In this document: piece after piece, positions 10,661 to 20,739 of the stretch
Layout: every line of letters begins with the position of its first letter
Position numbering within the stretch: the first letter of the stretch is position 1
From: Chara braunii
Taxonomy: Eukaryota; Streptophyta; Charophyceae; Charales; Characeae
Direction: 5' to 3'
NCBI GenBank assembly: GCA_003427395.1
Contig: BFEA01000305.1
Coordinates: 687,269 to 721,422 of the forward strand
Length of the DNA stretch: 34,154 bases
Translations under genes and position numbers: made by a program
The notes under the pieces: generated by a model
The model's input: the letters and a program-made list of their open reading frames with translations, nothing else
The model's database searches: none
What the model was told of the DNA's origin: nothing

Positions 10661-11086
10661 ATGGGCCTCGCCACACCAATGTCAAAACCGTGAAATATTT
10701 GACAACTGTCAGACTATTTTCGACATTCACAGTTTCGACACAAAGGCTGCCTTCACCACACCTAATGTCGAGGACCCAAGATAAGCAAGGTTTCGTTGTT
10801 AGAAATAGACAAATTAAACAAAAGAAAAAAAGAAGAAGAAGAAGACGGGAAATGTTGAGGTCGCGGGACACTGAGAGCAAGCAGCTTTCATCAACTTTCA
10901 CCACCGCGGAAACGAGATGTCAACTTTCAGCCCGCTTCAGGCAGACCTTTTCACACCAATGTCGAAACCATTTTTCTGACAATTGTCGAATTGGTTTCGA
11001 CATTTTTTCTTCGGCAGTCGGTGTGGGGAAGAAGAAAAAAAAATGGTGAAAACTCATGTTCCGACATTGCTGCGGTGAGGCCCTAT
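10661..11086. mobile_element. short inverted-repeat (MITE-like) element
   Basis: The left end ATGGGCCTCGCCACACCAAT (10661 on) matches the reverse complement of the right end, ATAGGGCCTCACCGCAGCAAT (ending 11086), with a few mismatches. Inside are further copies of the motif CACACCAATGTCGAAACC and a strong hairpin at 10958-11004. There is no transposase frame. I could not identify a convincing target duplication, so the boundaries are approximate. Confidence 0.5.
10958..11004. repeat. perfect 13-bp inverted repeat
   Basis: AATGTCGAAACCA at 10958-10970 is the exact reverse complement of TGGTTTCGACATT at 10992-11004. The loop is 21 nt. Confidence 0.9.
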
Positions 11087-12648
11087 GCCGAAAACTGACA
11101 ACCACAAAACCCCTCCCAAAAACGTTTGTGGCCCCCCCTCCTGCAAGCCCTCGTCCGCCCACCCTGCATCCCTCCTTGTCCCTCGGGCCTCTCCCAGTCC
11201 TCTACACAGAGCTTCCTCCCCCCATCCTAGCAAGCCAGTCAGCCAGGTCAACTGGGAAGGAGTCCAGTTTAGAGGAGGGACCTGCCAGCATGGTCTCCGA
11301 GTAGACTAATTGTTACCTTACTATGGGAGTGAGAGATGTATGCAGGAACATGCAGGGATAAGTCGCAAAAGGGGTGGTTTTGTCTCCTACTACTGGGGGG
11401 TTACTAAGCGTTGCAAAACAACCATAGACATACTAGGTGGCGGGGGAACTAAAAACCGCAAACTGATATAATGGGGAGCCGCAAGGCATTGGGCATGTTT
11501 TGAAACCCTAAAGGCAAGAAAAACACGCGCCGGCAAAAAAAACACGCGCCAACTTGAAATGAGCAATTTCGGTCCAAAAGTATCCGTTGGGCATTTTCGT
11601 TTTTTTTTTTTTTTTTCCCCTCTAACACTACGGCTGACCCCAGTGAATATGACACCTGGTCTGACACCGCGACCGACCCCTGTGAATACGACACTTGGTC
11701 TGACACCACGGCCGTCAACACTTCCACTGCCTTTTCGAACTCGGTGTGGTTTTATTTGCCGATGCATGTTTCTTTTGCCCTTACCTCAAAAAAAAAAAAG
11801 AGAAACTCAATTTACAAGCACACTCTGCTCTCGCCACTGAGATAGTACATATGCGGACAAGGCAATGAGGAGAAAGGACAAAGCAATAAGCACATTAACA
11901 CAAGACTTTACAATCTTGTGGTCTGTTTGTGATGAAAAGCCCTCTTCTAGCCTCCAAGAAATCAATCTCGGGGGCCCCGGACTACCAGCCTGCGTAATCT
12001 TCTACTCTATCAGAGTCAATCTATTATCGGAGCATAGCGTACTCACCCATTCAAGTTGCATGCACATCGCTGCTCCCAGCGGTAGGAATACATCATGGTA
12101 CCATCGGGACGTGCTGGTAGAACTACCGCGACGCCCTGGTGATACCAAGCTGAAGCTCTTCCTGGTGACCATCAGGTCTGACCCTCCGCAATCATCTTCT
12201 CCCTGCGGCCATCCGCTGCCTCTTGCAGCAATGTGTACTTTTTTTTAAGGCCCTTGTCCAAGACCTCTATCCTAGTGGTGGTAAGAGAACCACCGGGATT
12301 GAGGTTTTGCCTGGTGGTCCGCTCCATTCATTGGTGGGGAGCATCACCTGCTGGAAACTAGGTCCAGCGTCCCTTGAATACATCAAAAAACTTGTATAAC
12401 AACATTTTGGAACACTAGGGACCTGTCCGCATTGATTTCCCATGGGATTTACTGTACAGGGTGTATGCCTTTACGAGAGGCTCTGCCATCGGTAGCCTGG
12501 GAAGAAAGAACAAACTGCCATCTTAGACCCGTGGGGCACAGGGACTCATGGCTGTCTCCCCACCTCCGGTCAATCAAAAATTGACTGTAGTTGTAAGGTC
12601 TATGCCAGGAGAATACTCAGGGGCAGCTGAGTAAGTGAAACGGTAGAA
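11087..12648. other. no recognised gene; contains a 39-bp duplication
   Basis: Blocks starting ctgacccc (11634) and ccgacccc (11673) are two copies of a 39-bp unit (tgaata(t/c)gacac(c/t)tggtctgac). A run of 18 T lies near 11600. An unrecognised 127-aa ORF with ATG at 11865 (plus, to 12248) shows no motif, and I would not call it coding. Confidence 0.4.
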
Positions 12649-12677
12649 TATAGATGAGTATAGATGAGTATAGATGA
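12649..12677 (-). repeat. 10-bp x3 tandem repeat at LINE 3' end
   Basis: tatagatgag repeats nearly three times. Read on the minus strand it lies just beyond the end of the LINE coding remnant. Many LINEs end in short tandem repeats rather than poly(A), so I take it as the 3' tail. Confidence 0.6.
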
Positions 12678-12820
12678 TCAGACACCGCCCCCTACACATT
12701 CCTCCAAGACCAGCGGATGGGGGGGGAAGGGATCAACGAATTCTTGAGCAGGTCGTAGAGATTTCCTGGGGTCCACCCTTGTCCATTCATGGAAATGCAG
12801 CGAATAATCCCTTTCCAACT

Positions 12821-14660
12821 CTACCCTTTGCCCCTCTTGTGGCATCTCCCCACTTCCCTATGATGCTTCAGTTGATGTTCATGCTGCCTAGTCTGGCGTT
12901 GATCCAGCTTGTCGCCTGTCCAGCTCACGTTTGCCATCCAACCCTCTCTTTCCCCCCCCAGCCATTCCTCACAGAAGCGGAAAATAATTTTGTCGATGTC
13001 CACCCTAGTGTGTGCCTGCTTCAGTTTTTCCTTGACAGTCTGCAATAGTGTCGTGATCTCATGATGTACTAGTAGCCGTAATTGCTCCGTGGCTTTCCCC
13101 TCTTCCACCCTGGCCCCCTCCAATTCCATAATGCATCTTCTCCACCATATTACGCCTACCCAGGGACTACATGTTCTCTTGAAAAGTGTTTCCTCAAAAC
13201 TGGGGGCAGTGGCCCAATAATATAGCCCTCCAGTCTCATGGCTAGGATGAGCCCGGTACAATATGTCGCCAAATCATGTCCCACCATCGCCACAGTAATA
13301 CGATTATGGAACACTGCAAGAAGATGTGCTCCACTGTGTCGGAGCGCTTTTTGCCTGGAAAATTCTAGAGGTATCTTCGGCACCAGGGAAGCACCCTTCC
13401 CTGTTGTGCTAGTTGCGCGTGGTCAATCAGTCAGTCGTTGGTCGACAGGCACCACTGGGCAATTTGCCATTGCAGGGCGGAGATCTTTGCAAGCCTCTTT
13501 CGATACTCTCTAAACCACTGAATGGGTTTGAGCAGGCCTCTGTCTATGTTGAGATGTCGTTGTCATCTGTCCTCTACCACATCTCTTAGCTTGCGTCTGA
13601 GCATTTGATATATTGTCTTAGTTTTCAGGGTAACGAGTGCTACCGGTTTCGCCTTCCCCCTCCTTTTTCACGTTTCCCGACCTTTCCACGACCATCTCTA
13701 TTCATCGGGATTGAAAGGTAGGTCCTCAATCGGGATCATTGGCCGGTACGCCCTCCAACCCCTCTCCTCTTCTATCACTCTAATGCAATAGACCTCCCTT
13801 TTCTCTTTCCAGATAAAAGGTTGTCGGCATGTGGCGGCAAAACACTCAATCAACTCTTGCGCTTGGTCTACCATGTGCACCCGGTCTACTTGTGTTCCAT
13901 CAGGTAGTCCTACCCATCCCCTTCTTCTAAGTTAGGGCCCTTCCTAAGTATAGTGTACCACTGAAGGGGGAAGCTTTTAATAAGTTATTCCATTGCTGAC
14001 TCTGTTAGGTGACAATACCTCAAGCATCTTCGCATTCTATCTGCATTTTTACATTCCCCGGCTGCCGCATCCCAGAGGTCCCCCACCCTCCGGACCCCGT
14101 GCTTTACCCAACCCCTCCATGGGGGGTCTGAGCTATATCTCATATGGTCGAGGGAGTCCGTGATTAGCTTATTACCAAACAGGGGTTGCCTAAATACTTC
14201 CTCCCACCTTTCCGGTACCGAACGATGGGGGATTGGGAGTTTTTCCATGTGCGAAGGAGATGTAACCAACGTTCATCTGCCAAGTCACCGTTCGTGTATT
14301 TCCTTGGTAATCTCCAATACATGTCATCGAGCCACACCAGAGGATCAATCTCTGGTGGAGCCTCCGGGGCTAGGGCCACGATCTGCGCCGAAGCCAGGGG
14401 AATCAAGGAGGAGGGTGCGAAAATGAGATGTTGGAGCCAGTGGAGACTGAGGGTCTGAAACTGCGTAGAGGGGTCCACAATTTTGAGCCTTGAGTTGGAT
14501 AGTTGATTCCCATGTTACTCGACTGATGGTGTGGGAATTGCCACTACCTTCTCTCTATAGGAAGGTCGCCAGTTGCCGCTTTAGTGCCTTCAGCCCCCCC
14601 GGCCCTTACTCATAAGCCATATGATGGCTTTATACCAGAGAGTGACTAGTACGACATTAT
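12821..14660 (-). pseudogene. LINE ORF2 C-terminal remnant (post-RT region and zf-RVT-like domain)
   Basis: In minus-strand order, with at least three frame changes: about 14650 VLVTLWYKAIIWLMSKG; about 14540 SHTISRVTWES; then DPSTQFQTLSLHWLQHL (14478 on), which resembles the connection region after the RT thumb. The shifted frame at 14269 gives PLFGNKLITDSLDHMRYSS and GWVKHGVRRVGDLWD. About 13870 has QPFIWKEKREVY. About 13640-13480 has KTIYQMLRRKLRDVV and LQWQIAQWCLSTND. About 13340 has SDTVEHIFLQCSIIVLLWRW. The last peptide, with paired Cys/His spacing, fits the zf-RVT zinc-binding region near LINE C-termini. The final frame ends in KLKQAHTRVDIDKIIFRFC. Stops such as TGA after CLSTND and TAG before NFPGKK show that it is dead. 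In life the protein would reverse-transcribe and integrate its own RNA. Confidence 0.75.
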
Positions 14661-14690
14661 TAATGATGTAGCGGCAGCAGCAGCAACAAT

Positions 14691-15940
14691 GTGTACTGCG
14701 TTATTCCATTTGATGTTTCCATTTCCGACCCCTTTCATAACTTGACTCGACCCCTGGTGCTGTCTGCATCAGTTTTCCCTTGGACCCTCGTAAATCACAG
14801 ATCTCCATGCAAATCAATATGACATCTGAACTGAGCTCTAAACTGCAGTTGGCTAAGAGACTTCTGAATCGCACTAGGTACCCTCTTGGGCCTCCCCTTC
14901 TAGGTAAGGGTACTGACGTTTATCGGTGCTCGACAAATAAGTCAACACTGACATATCCATCAGTTGAGGGAGGTAACATCCATCATGAGTCGTAAAAGGG
15001 ATCGACTTTGACACATAAAGAATTAAAAACTTCAAGCCAGTTGGGTCCGGAGGTGAGGTGGGAAATCAATTACATATGAAGGACCATGGGGATTACCGCC
15101 CGCAATATCTAGTACCATTCATGGTCCACTGTACCGTGGTGGCAGTCTTTTAAACTTTTTTTGAAGTTTTCTCTTCTTGACTAAACTCTACATTTCTCAC
15201 CCTTTCCAAATGATCTCCTACCTGGAAGTAGAGTCAATGTCACAGTGATGGGCAACCTCACACAACGCACGACACTCTGCATTCTTGCAGGTTGCGAAGA
15301 TCAGAGTAGGGGTGAGGCCAAGGATTTCGGGCGAAAAGTTCGTATCCGGGGCAAAACTGGAATTCTCTGTGTCAGTTTGAGGAGCCTTTGTGAAAATGAG
15401 AAATAAGGAGGAAATCAAACAATTTGAGGGGCAAATTGCAAGTGTGAAAAAAGAAGAAGGGGTCTTTGCAAAATTTAAGAAGAAAAGAAAAACAAAACAA
15501 ATATCGAATAAACAAGAGAAGAACATGCGCTTGGTAAAAAATAAACATTTCGTGAAAACTGGACTCGAGTCAAAAACTTTACGTTGATTTTTTTTTTAAC
15601 GGGTTTAAAGGTTGTCACACAGGACATGCATTGGCCGTTGTCACAAATATTTTATTAGTCAAGGGACAAGACAGATGGAATGCACAAAAGCAAACAATAT
15701 GTTATTGTCAATAAATCCAAATTGCGAGTTTGTTTTACATAAGGAGAACTATTTTTTTGCAAGTCATATACACAAGTTAGTGGCAAGAGAGGTAATTAAA
15801 CAACATGCTTATCGAAGGAAAAACAAATGGAAGCAAAATAAAAACGAATTAAAAGAATAATTGCAACTACGCATATGAAATAACTTTTCGGTAATAAATC
15901 GAGATTGCATTTACAAAAAAAAAATAAAAATTAAGTGTAT
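14691..15940. other. no recognised gene; A-rich toward the right
   Basis: 14780-14995 (plus) and 15218-15526 (minus, containing DTENSSFAPDTNFSPEILG) are short open frames without recognised motifs. 15380-15940 is A-rich. A CAG-type run (gcggcagcagcagcaaca) at about 14671 abuts the LINE remnant. Confidence 0.35.
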
Positions 15941-15974
15941 GGTGGTAATGAGCACTAATAAAAAATGTAATAAG

Positions 15975-16415
15975 TGGAAGGGAAGGAGCGACAAAGGGGG
16001 GAGGAGCGGTGGAAAGGGGAGGCATGGCGGATGGGGGAGGAGCGGCAGACGAGGGAGGAGCGGTGGAGTCGGAAGGAGCAGAGGAGTCGGGAGGAGTGGT
16101 GGAGTTAGGCAAAGCGGCAAAGTCGGGAGAAGCGGGAGGAGCGGCGGAGTCGGCAGGAGCAGTGGCGGAGTTGGGAGGAGTAGTGGAGTCAGGGAGAGTA
16201 GAGGAGAGGGGAGGAGCAACAGAGTCGGGAGGAGCGGCGGAGTTGGAAAGAGCAGCGGTGGAAGGGGGAACACTGGCGAAGTTGGGGGAGGAGCGACGGA
16301 GAGTGGAACAACGGCGAATGGGGAAAAAGCGGCGGAGCAGGGGAGGAGTGGCAGGAGGAGGGACGGAGACGGGAGGAGCGACAGACGGGGGAGGAGCGGC
16401 GGAGAGGGGAAACCC
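15975..16415. repeat. GGAGGAGCGGCGGA-type minisatellite (left outer arm)
   Basis: Imperfect units of about 18 bp built on ggaggagcggcggagtcg. Mirrored by the CTCCTCC repeat at 17245-17700. Confidence 0.85.
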
Positions 16416-16420
16416 TTTGA

Positions 16421-16436
16421 TTGATTGAATGATTGG

Positions 16437-16489
<53 letters not shown>

Positions 16490-16490
16490 G
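16421..16490. repeat. (TTGA)n microsatellite
   Basis: Tandem TTGA units with one-base variants (ttgg). The inverted counterpart is (TCAA)n at 17205-17240. Confidence 0.95.
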
Positions 16491-16599
16491 ATTGATCTGC
16501 TCCTCCACTCTTTGGCGATCCCCTCCTTCAATCCTCCCCCTGCCCCGAGCCTCATCCTTGATTGATGGATAGACAACTTGGTTGGTTGATGGGAAAGTC

Positions 16600-16700
16600 C
16601 CACCCAGCTGGTTCCGGGACGCGAGTCCGGAATTCAACCGATTACGTAATCGATTGAATTTTAGAATCGCATCTCGAAACCAACAAGGAGGGACAATCTT
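16600..16700. repeat. central palindrome unit P1
   Basis: Centred on attacgtaat (16641-16650). The arms read outward as cgattgaatt..gaatcgc..tcccggaacc and stay alignable for about 110 bp, past ccatcaatcaaggatgag on both sides. Confidence 0.85.
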
Positions 16701-16904
16701 GTCAATCAACCTAGCAATCTATCCATCATTCAAGGATGAGGGCAGAGGGAGGGGGAGGATTGATACGCCCCTCCCCCCAGATTGGTTGATTGATTGATTA
16801 GTGATTGATCCGCTCCTCCCCCCTGTGGCGCTCCCCTCATCCGGTCCTCCTCCTGCCCCTGCCCTCATCTTTGATTGATGGATGGACAAATTGGTTGGTT
16901 GATG

Positions 16905-17105
16905 GGACAGTCCCGCCCAGGTGGCTCCAGGACGTGATTCGGAAATTCAATTGATCACGTAATCGATTGAATTTCGGAATTGCATCCTTGAGCCAGTTGG
17001 ATGGGACTGTGGCTCCAGGACGCGATTCCGAAATTCAATCGATTACGTAATTGATTGAATTTTGGAATCCCGTCCTGGAGCCACCTGAGCGGGACTGTCC
17101 CATCA
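16905..17105. repeat. central palindrome units P2 and P3
   Basis: Two further palindromes are centred near 16958 (ttgatcacgtaatcgattga) and 17046 (tcgattacgtaattgattga), joined by shortened inner arms. Their outer arms, ggacagtcccgcccaggtgg (about 16906) and ccacctgagcgggactgtcc (about 17082), are reverse complements. Confidence 0.85.
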
Positions 17106-17244
17106 ACCAACCAAGTTGTCCATCCATCAATCAAAGATGAGGGCAGGGGCAGGAGGAGGATCGGATGAGGGGAGCGCCAAAGGGGAGAGGAGTGGATCAA
17201 ACATCAATCAATCAATCAACCAATCAGTCAATCAATCAAATAAT

Positions 17245-17700
17245 CTCCCCTATCTGTCGCTCCTCCCCCTTCTGCCGCACCTCCCCCGTACGCCTCTCCT
17301 CCCCTGTCCGCCTCTCCTCCCTCGTGCGCCTCTCCTCCCCTGTCCTCTGTCCCTCCCCCGTCCATCGCTCCTCCCCTATCTGCCACTGCTCCTCCTGACT
17401 TCGCCGCTCCTCCCGACTTCGTCGCTCCTTCCCTTCTGCTGTGGCTCCTCCGTCCCCCCCCCCCTCCCCCATCCGCCGCTGCTCCTCCAGACCTCGCTGC
17501 TGCTTCCCTGTCCATCACCGCTCCTCCTGACTCCACCGCTCCTCCCGACGCCATCGCTCCTCCCCCATCCGCCACCGCTCCTCCCGACTTTGCTACTCGT
17601 CCCGACTCCGCCGCTCCTCCCCCGTTTGTTACTCCGCCCCCATTCGCCACCGCTCCTCCTGACTCAGCTGCTCCTCTGAGTCTCAACTCCACCGCTTCTC
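17245..17700. repeat. CTCCTCC-type minisatellite (right outer arm)
   Basis: Reverse-complement counterpart of 15975-16415, with units around cgccgctcctcccgact. The subunits are more varied than on the left. Confidence 0.85.
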
Positions 17701-17849
17701 TCGACTCCAATTGGCTTCAGAATCTCGTCCCAGAGCTAGTTGGACAAAACTATCAAATCAATCAACCAAACTATCAATAAATGAATCAATCATTCTTCCT
17801 TGTCTGCCGCTTCTCACCCCTCTGCCACTACCCTCCCTCTCGGACGGTC

Positions 17850-18030
17850 CTCCCTCTTCTTGATCGATTGATTGGTTGATTGATCAGTTAAATGATTGAT
17901 TGATTGGTTGATTGATTGCATAGTATCCTCCAACTACCTCCGCGACGACATTATCATCCAATTGATTTCGAAATCTCTTCACGGAGGTAGCTGCGTGCGA
18001 CCAACCTGTCGATCAATCAATTAATCAATG
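17850..18030. mobile_element. small diverged relative of the foldback family
   Basis: TTGA runs (about 17864-17925) face TCAA runs (about 18011-18030). Between them ctacctccgcga (about 17943) pairs with tcacggaggtag (about 17979-17990). The central attacgtaat palindrome is replaced by attatcatccaattgatttc. Confidence 0.55.
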
Positions 18031-18303
18031 AACCATTTGCTTGCGTCGTTTTCGGTTGGCGATTAGAAGTCCTACCTCGTCGGGGGTTGTTTGAAGCTTG
18101 TGATGCGATACGCCATTTGGGTCATGGAAAACATTCCATACATAGTTGTTCTTTTGCAGGACATATCTCGCGAATACCTTCTTCCTTTCAGTCTATAAAT
18201 TAGTTACATGGACCCTCTGTTCGCCTTCTATTCGTGTGGTTTTCACAACCCAGAGGCAAAGCTCGACAAGTTCGTATTTGCATGCCCTCGTCAGATAACG
18301 GTA

Positions 18304-18696
18304 TTAGAACAAGCCTTGTTGTGTAGGCTGCAAAGCCCACTTAGTAGACCCGAGGAGATCAAAGTCAGGCTTCATCTCGAAGAGTGTTTGTGTTGATGCA
18401 TATGTTTCCTCTAGGTACTTGTAGGCGAGAGAATAATTGACTCTCGATGTCATGGGCAAACTCTCTGTTAACTGGTTCCTCTTGCTCTGCTCCTCGTGTT
18501 CTTTATCCCCTTCCTCTTCTCCTTCCCCATAACCACCATCCTCTTCTTCCTCCTCTTTCTCTTCCTCCTCCTCGTTTTCAATGTTTTCCTCCTCCCTGAG
18601 GATGGTGATTATGACATTCAGCGAGTGCGAGAGATCGAGGGCATCCCCTTCGTCCATTTCGGTGTCCATCAGTCCTCTCGCCCCACTTGTGGCCAT
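18304..18696 (-). CDS. small acidic ORF, 130 aa, possible host exon
   Basis: The ATG at 18694-18696 sits in AAACCATGGCC, a strong eukaryotic start context. The product begins MATSGARGLMDTEMDEGD, then has a hydrophobic-polar stretch (LNVIITILREEEN), a 25-30 residue Glu-rich tract with Gly/Tyr interruptions (about residues 37-66), and a normal-complexity C-terminus (SLAYKYLEETYASTQTLFEM) ending at 18304. The well-mixed sequence on both sides of the acidic tract argues against pure repeat translation. No domain is recognised and a GAG/GAA simple repeat underlies the middle. It could be a first exon, a tiny gene or chance. Elements 17850-18030 and 18773-19845 flank it. Confidence 0.35.
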   Translation of the reverse strand: MATSGARGLMDTEMDEGDALDLSHSLNVIITILREEENIENEEEEEKEEEEEDGGYGEGEEEGDKEHEEQSKRNQLTESLPMTSRVNYSLAYKYLEETYASTQTLFEMKPDFDLLGSTKWALQPTQQGLF

Positions 18697-19060
18697 GGTT
18701 TTCTTTACCTTTCCTGCCAGTTGCTCTTCGCGCTCTGGCCCGCCTCTCTGTGTGTCCTAACAACGGGTAACGGGTGAAATTAAATGTCGTTGTACTCGTT
18801 GAATAGCCCTTGGAGCTCCCGTTGAATCCCGTTTAACAAGAAAACAGGGGTCCCCCGTTGAATCTAGAAAAATGGATTGGGGGCGTTCGGCCTTGGACAC
18901 GTGGCCCTACACACCCAAACACTAAAACCAGAAAAAAAAAAAAAATTGGCCCCCTTATGAGTTCCCAAACCTACCTGGAAACCCTTTAAACCACTACGAA
19001 CCCCAAATCCCCCTTCCCCCGCCCGCCCAATCCTGTCGTCCCCAAACCTACCTGGACGTA

Positions 19061-19160
19061 TGTGTGTTTCTAAGTGTGTGTGTGTGTGTGTGTGTGTGCG
19101 TGATTGTTGGTGTGTGTGCGTGTGTGTTTATGCGTTGTGTGTCTGTGTGTGTGTGCGTCT
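19061..19160. repeat. (TG)n microsatellite, imperfect
   Basis: Interrupted TG runs, at a position inside element A equivalent to the TG run in element B. Confidence 0.9.
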
Positions 19161-19428
19161 TTTCTTCCTTTTTGTAATTATTTTTATGTTTTTGATTTTT
19201 TTTTAAATACATAAATTAAAAAAAAAAAAAGTTGTTGTACATCTTTGAAAGATCTATAACCCTATATTTTTTATTTGTTTTTCTGAATTTTGTTCAACCC
19301 TAAAAAAATCTCTGTGAAAAAAAAAAACTCATTTAATCTTTTGGGGTTTTTTTTTTTTAGTGTTTATATTTTTTTGTGTTTTTTTTAATGGGGATGTAGA
19401 CCTTCAAAATATCTACAACCTAGGCTAC

Positions 19429-19474
19429 CAGTCGGGCCGCCCGAGTAAATCTATTTTCTCGGGCGGCCCGACTG
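19429..19474. repeat. perfect 17-bp hairpin in element A core
   Basis: cagtcgggccgcccgag (19429-19445) and ctcgggcggcccgactg (19458-19474) are exact reverse complements with a 12-nt A/T loop. Despite its shape there is no transcription-unit context to call it a terminator. Confidence 0.9.
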
Positions 19475-19845
19475 TGCAAGGACTAGGGAAGGTCCCAACC
19501 AAAAAGAAAACAAAAACAAAATCCAAAAACTCCGAAAAGAAACTATGTTATGCTGAAAAACAAATTGAACAACGTTTGCCTCGGCGTCACATCCAAATTC
19601 CTTACCAAATTTAAAATAAAAATTTAAATTAAAAAATATTTTTTGTTTATTTTATTTTTATTTTTTCGTTTGGTCGGGTAAGTGGACCGGGGCCACTCGG
19701 GTAACATAGTCTACAAGCCATATTCTTTATTGTTTTTTTGAATTATATTTTAACCCATAAAAAAAATGTTTGTGGATCCCGTTGTAACCTGTATAACGGG
19801 TTTTCCAACGAAAATTTTCAATGCGAAACCCTCGTTGAATCAATT

Positions 19846-20739
19846 TTCGGACACACAATCGCCTCTTGCGCTGCCGCTTCTTCTCGCTCTGCCCCACTTC
19901 CACTGCTGCTGCTTTTCGACGCTCCACCCTTCCGCACGAGCTGCTCTTGGTCAATGTCCCTGCCTTATCGACGGCTCATTCGACCCTCGTTGTGCTTCTG
20001 GTTCACTGGTTCAGCCCGCATTATACTTGCCTCAACGTCCGCCCGTTCACCTTTCGAATTTCAAATATTGGGGGTTTGGCATTGACTTTCCCCTGCTTGG
20101 CGTCAGTTCCCTTACTTTCGGTGAGCCCCTTGAACTGTTGCATGTGTTCGCTGGGGGGTGAAGCCTCCTTGTTTTTTTTACCCTTGCTCCCTCGGTTCCT
20201 GTTCTCCGGCCTCCGCGGCCGACCATAACAGTCGGTGGCTTGGTGTGTTCTCCACGTTTTTCTGGGGGTCGCAAAATTGCAAAAAAAATGGTTGAATTTT
20301 TAGTAATCTTCTGCCTCGCTTTTTGCACGTGCTTCATTGGCGTGCCCTTGAAGGCCACCTCACTTTCGGGTTTCGGCGGGAACTTGGATACTGAAAAATT
20401 TATGGAAAGTGCACGAAAATTTCGCGTGGTTCCTTTCTGCCCATTTCGAATCGATTTTGGGCGCGTCGCCCGACGGTTTGGACTTCCTTCCGTGTTGGGA
20501 GGTGGACACTTGGAAGACACTGGGGAAAATTTGTCGGGTCCCGACTGTTCCATTCACTTCTGTCACACGCTTGTCGGGTCCCGACTCTCTTTTTCATTTG
20601 TCTGTTGACCGCAATGTCGGAACGGGCTCGCGTGAGTGGTCTGATGATTTTTGTTGTCATAAAAATCGGCCTGACACTTTCTGCCTCGTGCCGGTAGCGG
20701 CATATTTGTGCATCGATGCTTTGCGATGGATGCCCAAGC
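19846..20739. other. no recognised gene; upstream region of the DUF7869-type remnant
   Basis: Several short ORFs on both strands (for example 20240-20608 plus). A short direct repeat cttgtcgggtcccgact occurs at about 20531 and 20569. It may include the promoter or N-terminal exons of the downstream gene, but I cannot show it. Confidence 0.35.

Larger units (their letters stand above)
12649..14690 (-). mobile_element. 5'-truncated LINE-type non-LTR retrotransposon
   Basis: Minus-strand protein similarity runs from about 14690 down to 12821, followed by a short tandem tail at 12649-12677. Only the part after the reverse-transcriptase catalytic region is present, as expected from 5' truncation on insertion. 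I see no endonuclease domain and no YxDD motif. Boundaries are approximate and no target-site duplication was identified. Confidence 0.75.
15940..17760. mobile_element. composite foldback element with repeat-built arms
   Basis: The left side (about 15975-16415) is a purine-rich GGAGGAGCGGCGGAGTCG-like repeat. The right side (about 17245-17700) is its reverse complement. Inside them are TTGA/TCAA tetranucleotide runs (16421-16490 and 17205-17240) and arms containing cctcatc(c/t)ttgattgatgga. Three central palindrome units are centred near 16646, 16958 and 17046. Arms of 16781-16935 and 17070-17235 pair closely around about 17002. There is no transposase; long Asn-Gln-Ser-Ile or Gly-rich frames are only translated repeats. 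The design matches foldback-type elements, whose long terminal inverted repeats are made of tandem subrepeats. A recombination-built satellite is the alternative. Confidence 0.7.
18773..19845. mobile_element. repeat element A (shared with 29086-30115, core inverted)
   Basis: It begins gtgaaattaaatgtcgttgt and contains several cgttgaat motifs, then a TG microsatellite (19061-19160), a T/A-rich stretch, and a GC-rich core (19421-19700). It closes with aacgggttttcc...cctcgttgaatc. The left flank matches 29086 onward in the same direction, but the core matches element B as a reverse complement. Both ends carry cgttgaat/aacggg motifs, so the ends may be related. There is no coding frame. Confidence 0.55.

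Noticed and set aside
15867-16709. 280-aa and 230-aa minus-strand ORFs rich in Pro/Ser and Asn-Gln-Ser-Ile, and Gly-rich plus-strand ORFs
   Set aside because: They are translated minisatellite and TTGA repeats of the foldback element. All frames are open because the repeat lacks stops.
17116-17679. 187-aa Leu/Pro-rich ORF
   Set aside because: Translation of the CTCCTCC repeat arm.
19429-19474. GC-rich hairpin as a transcription terminator
   Set aside because: The same GC core occurs inverted in element B and no transcription unit ends there. It is an element structure.
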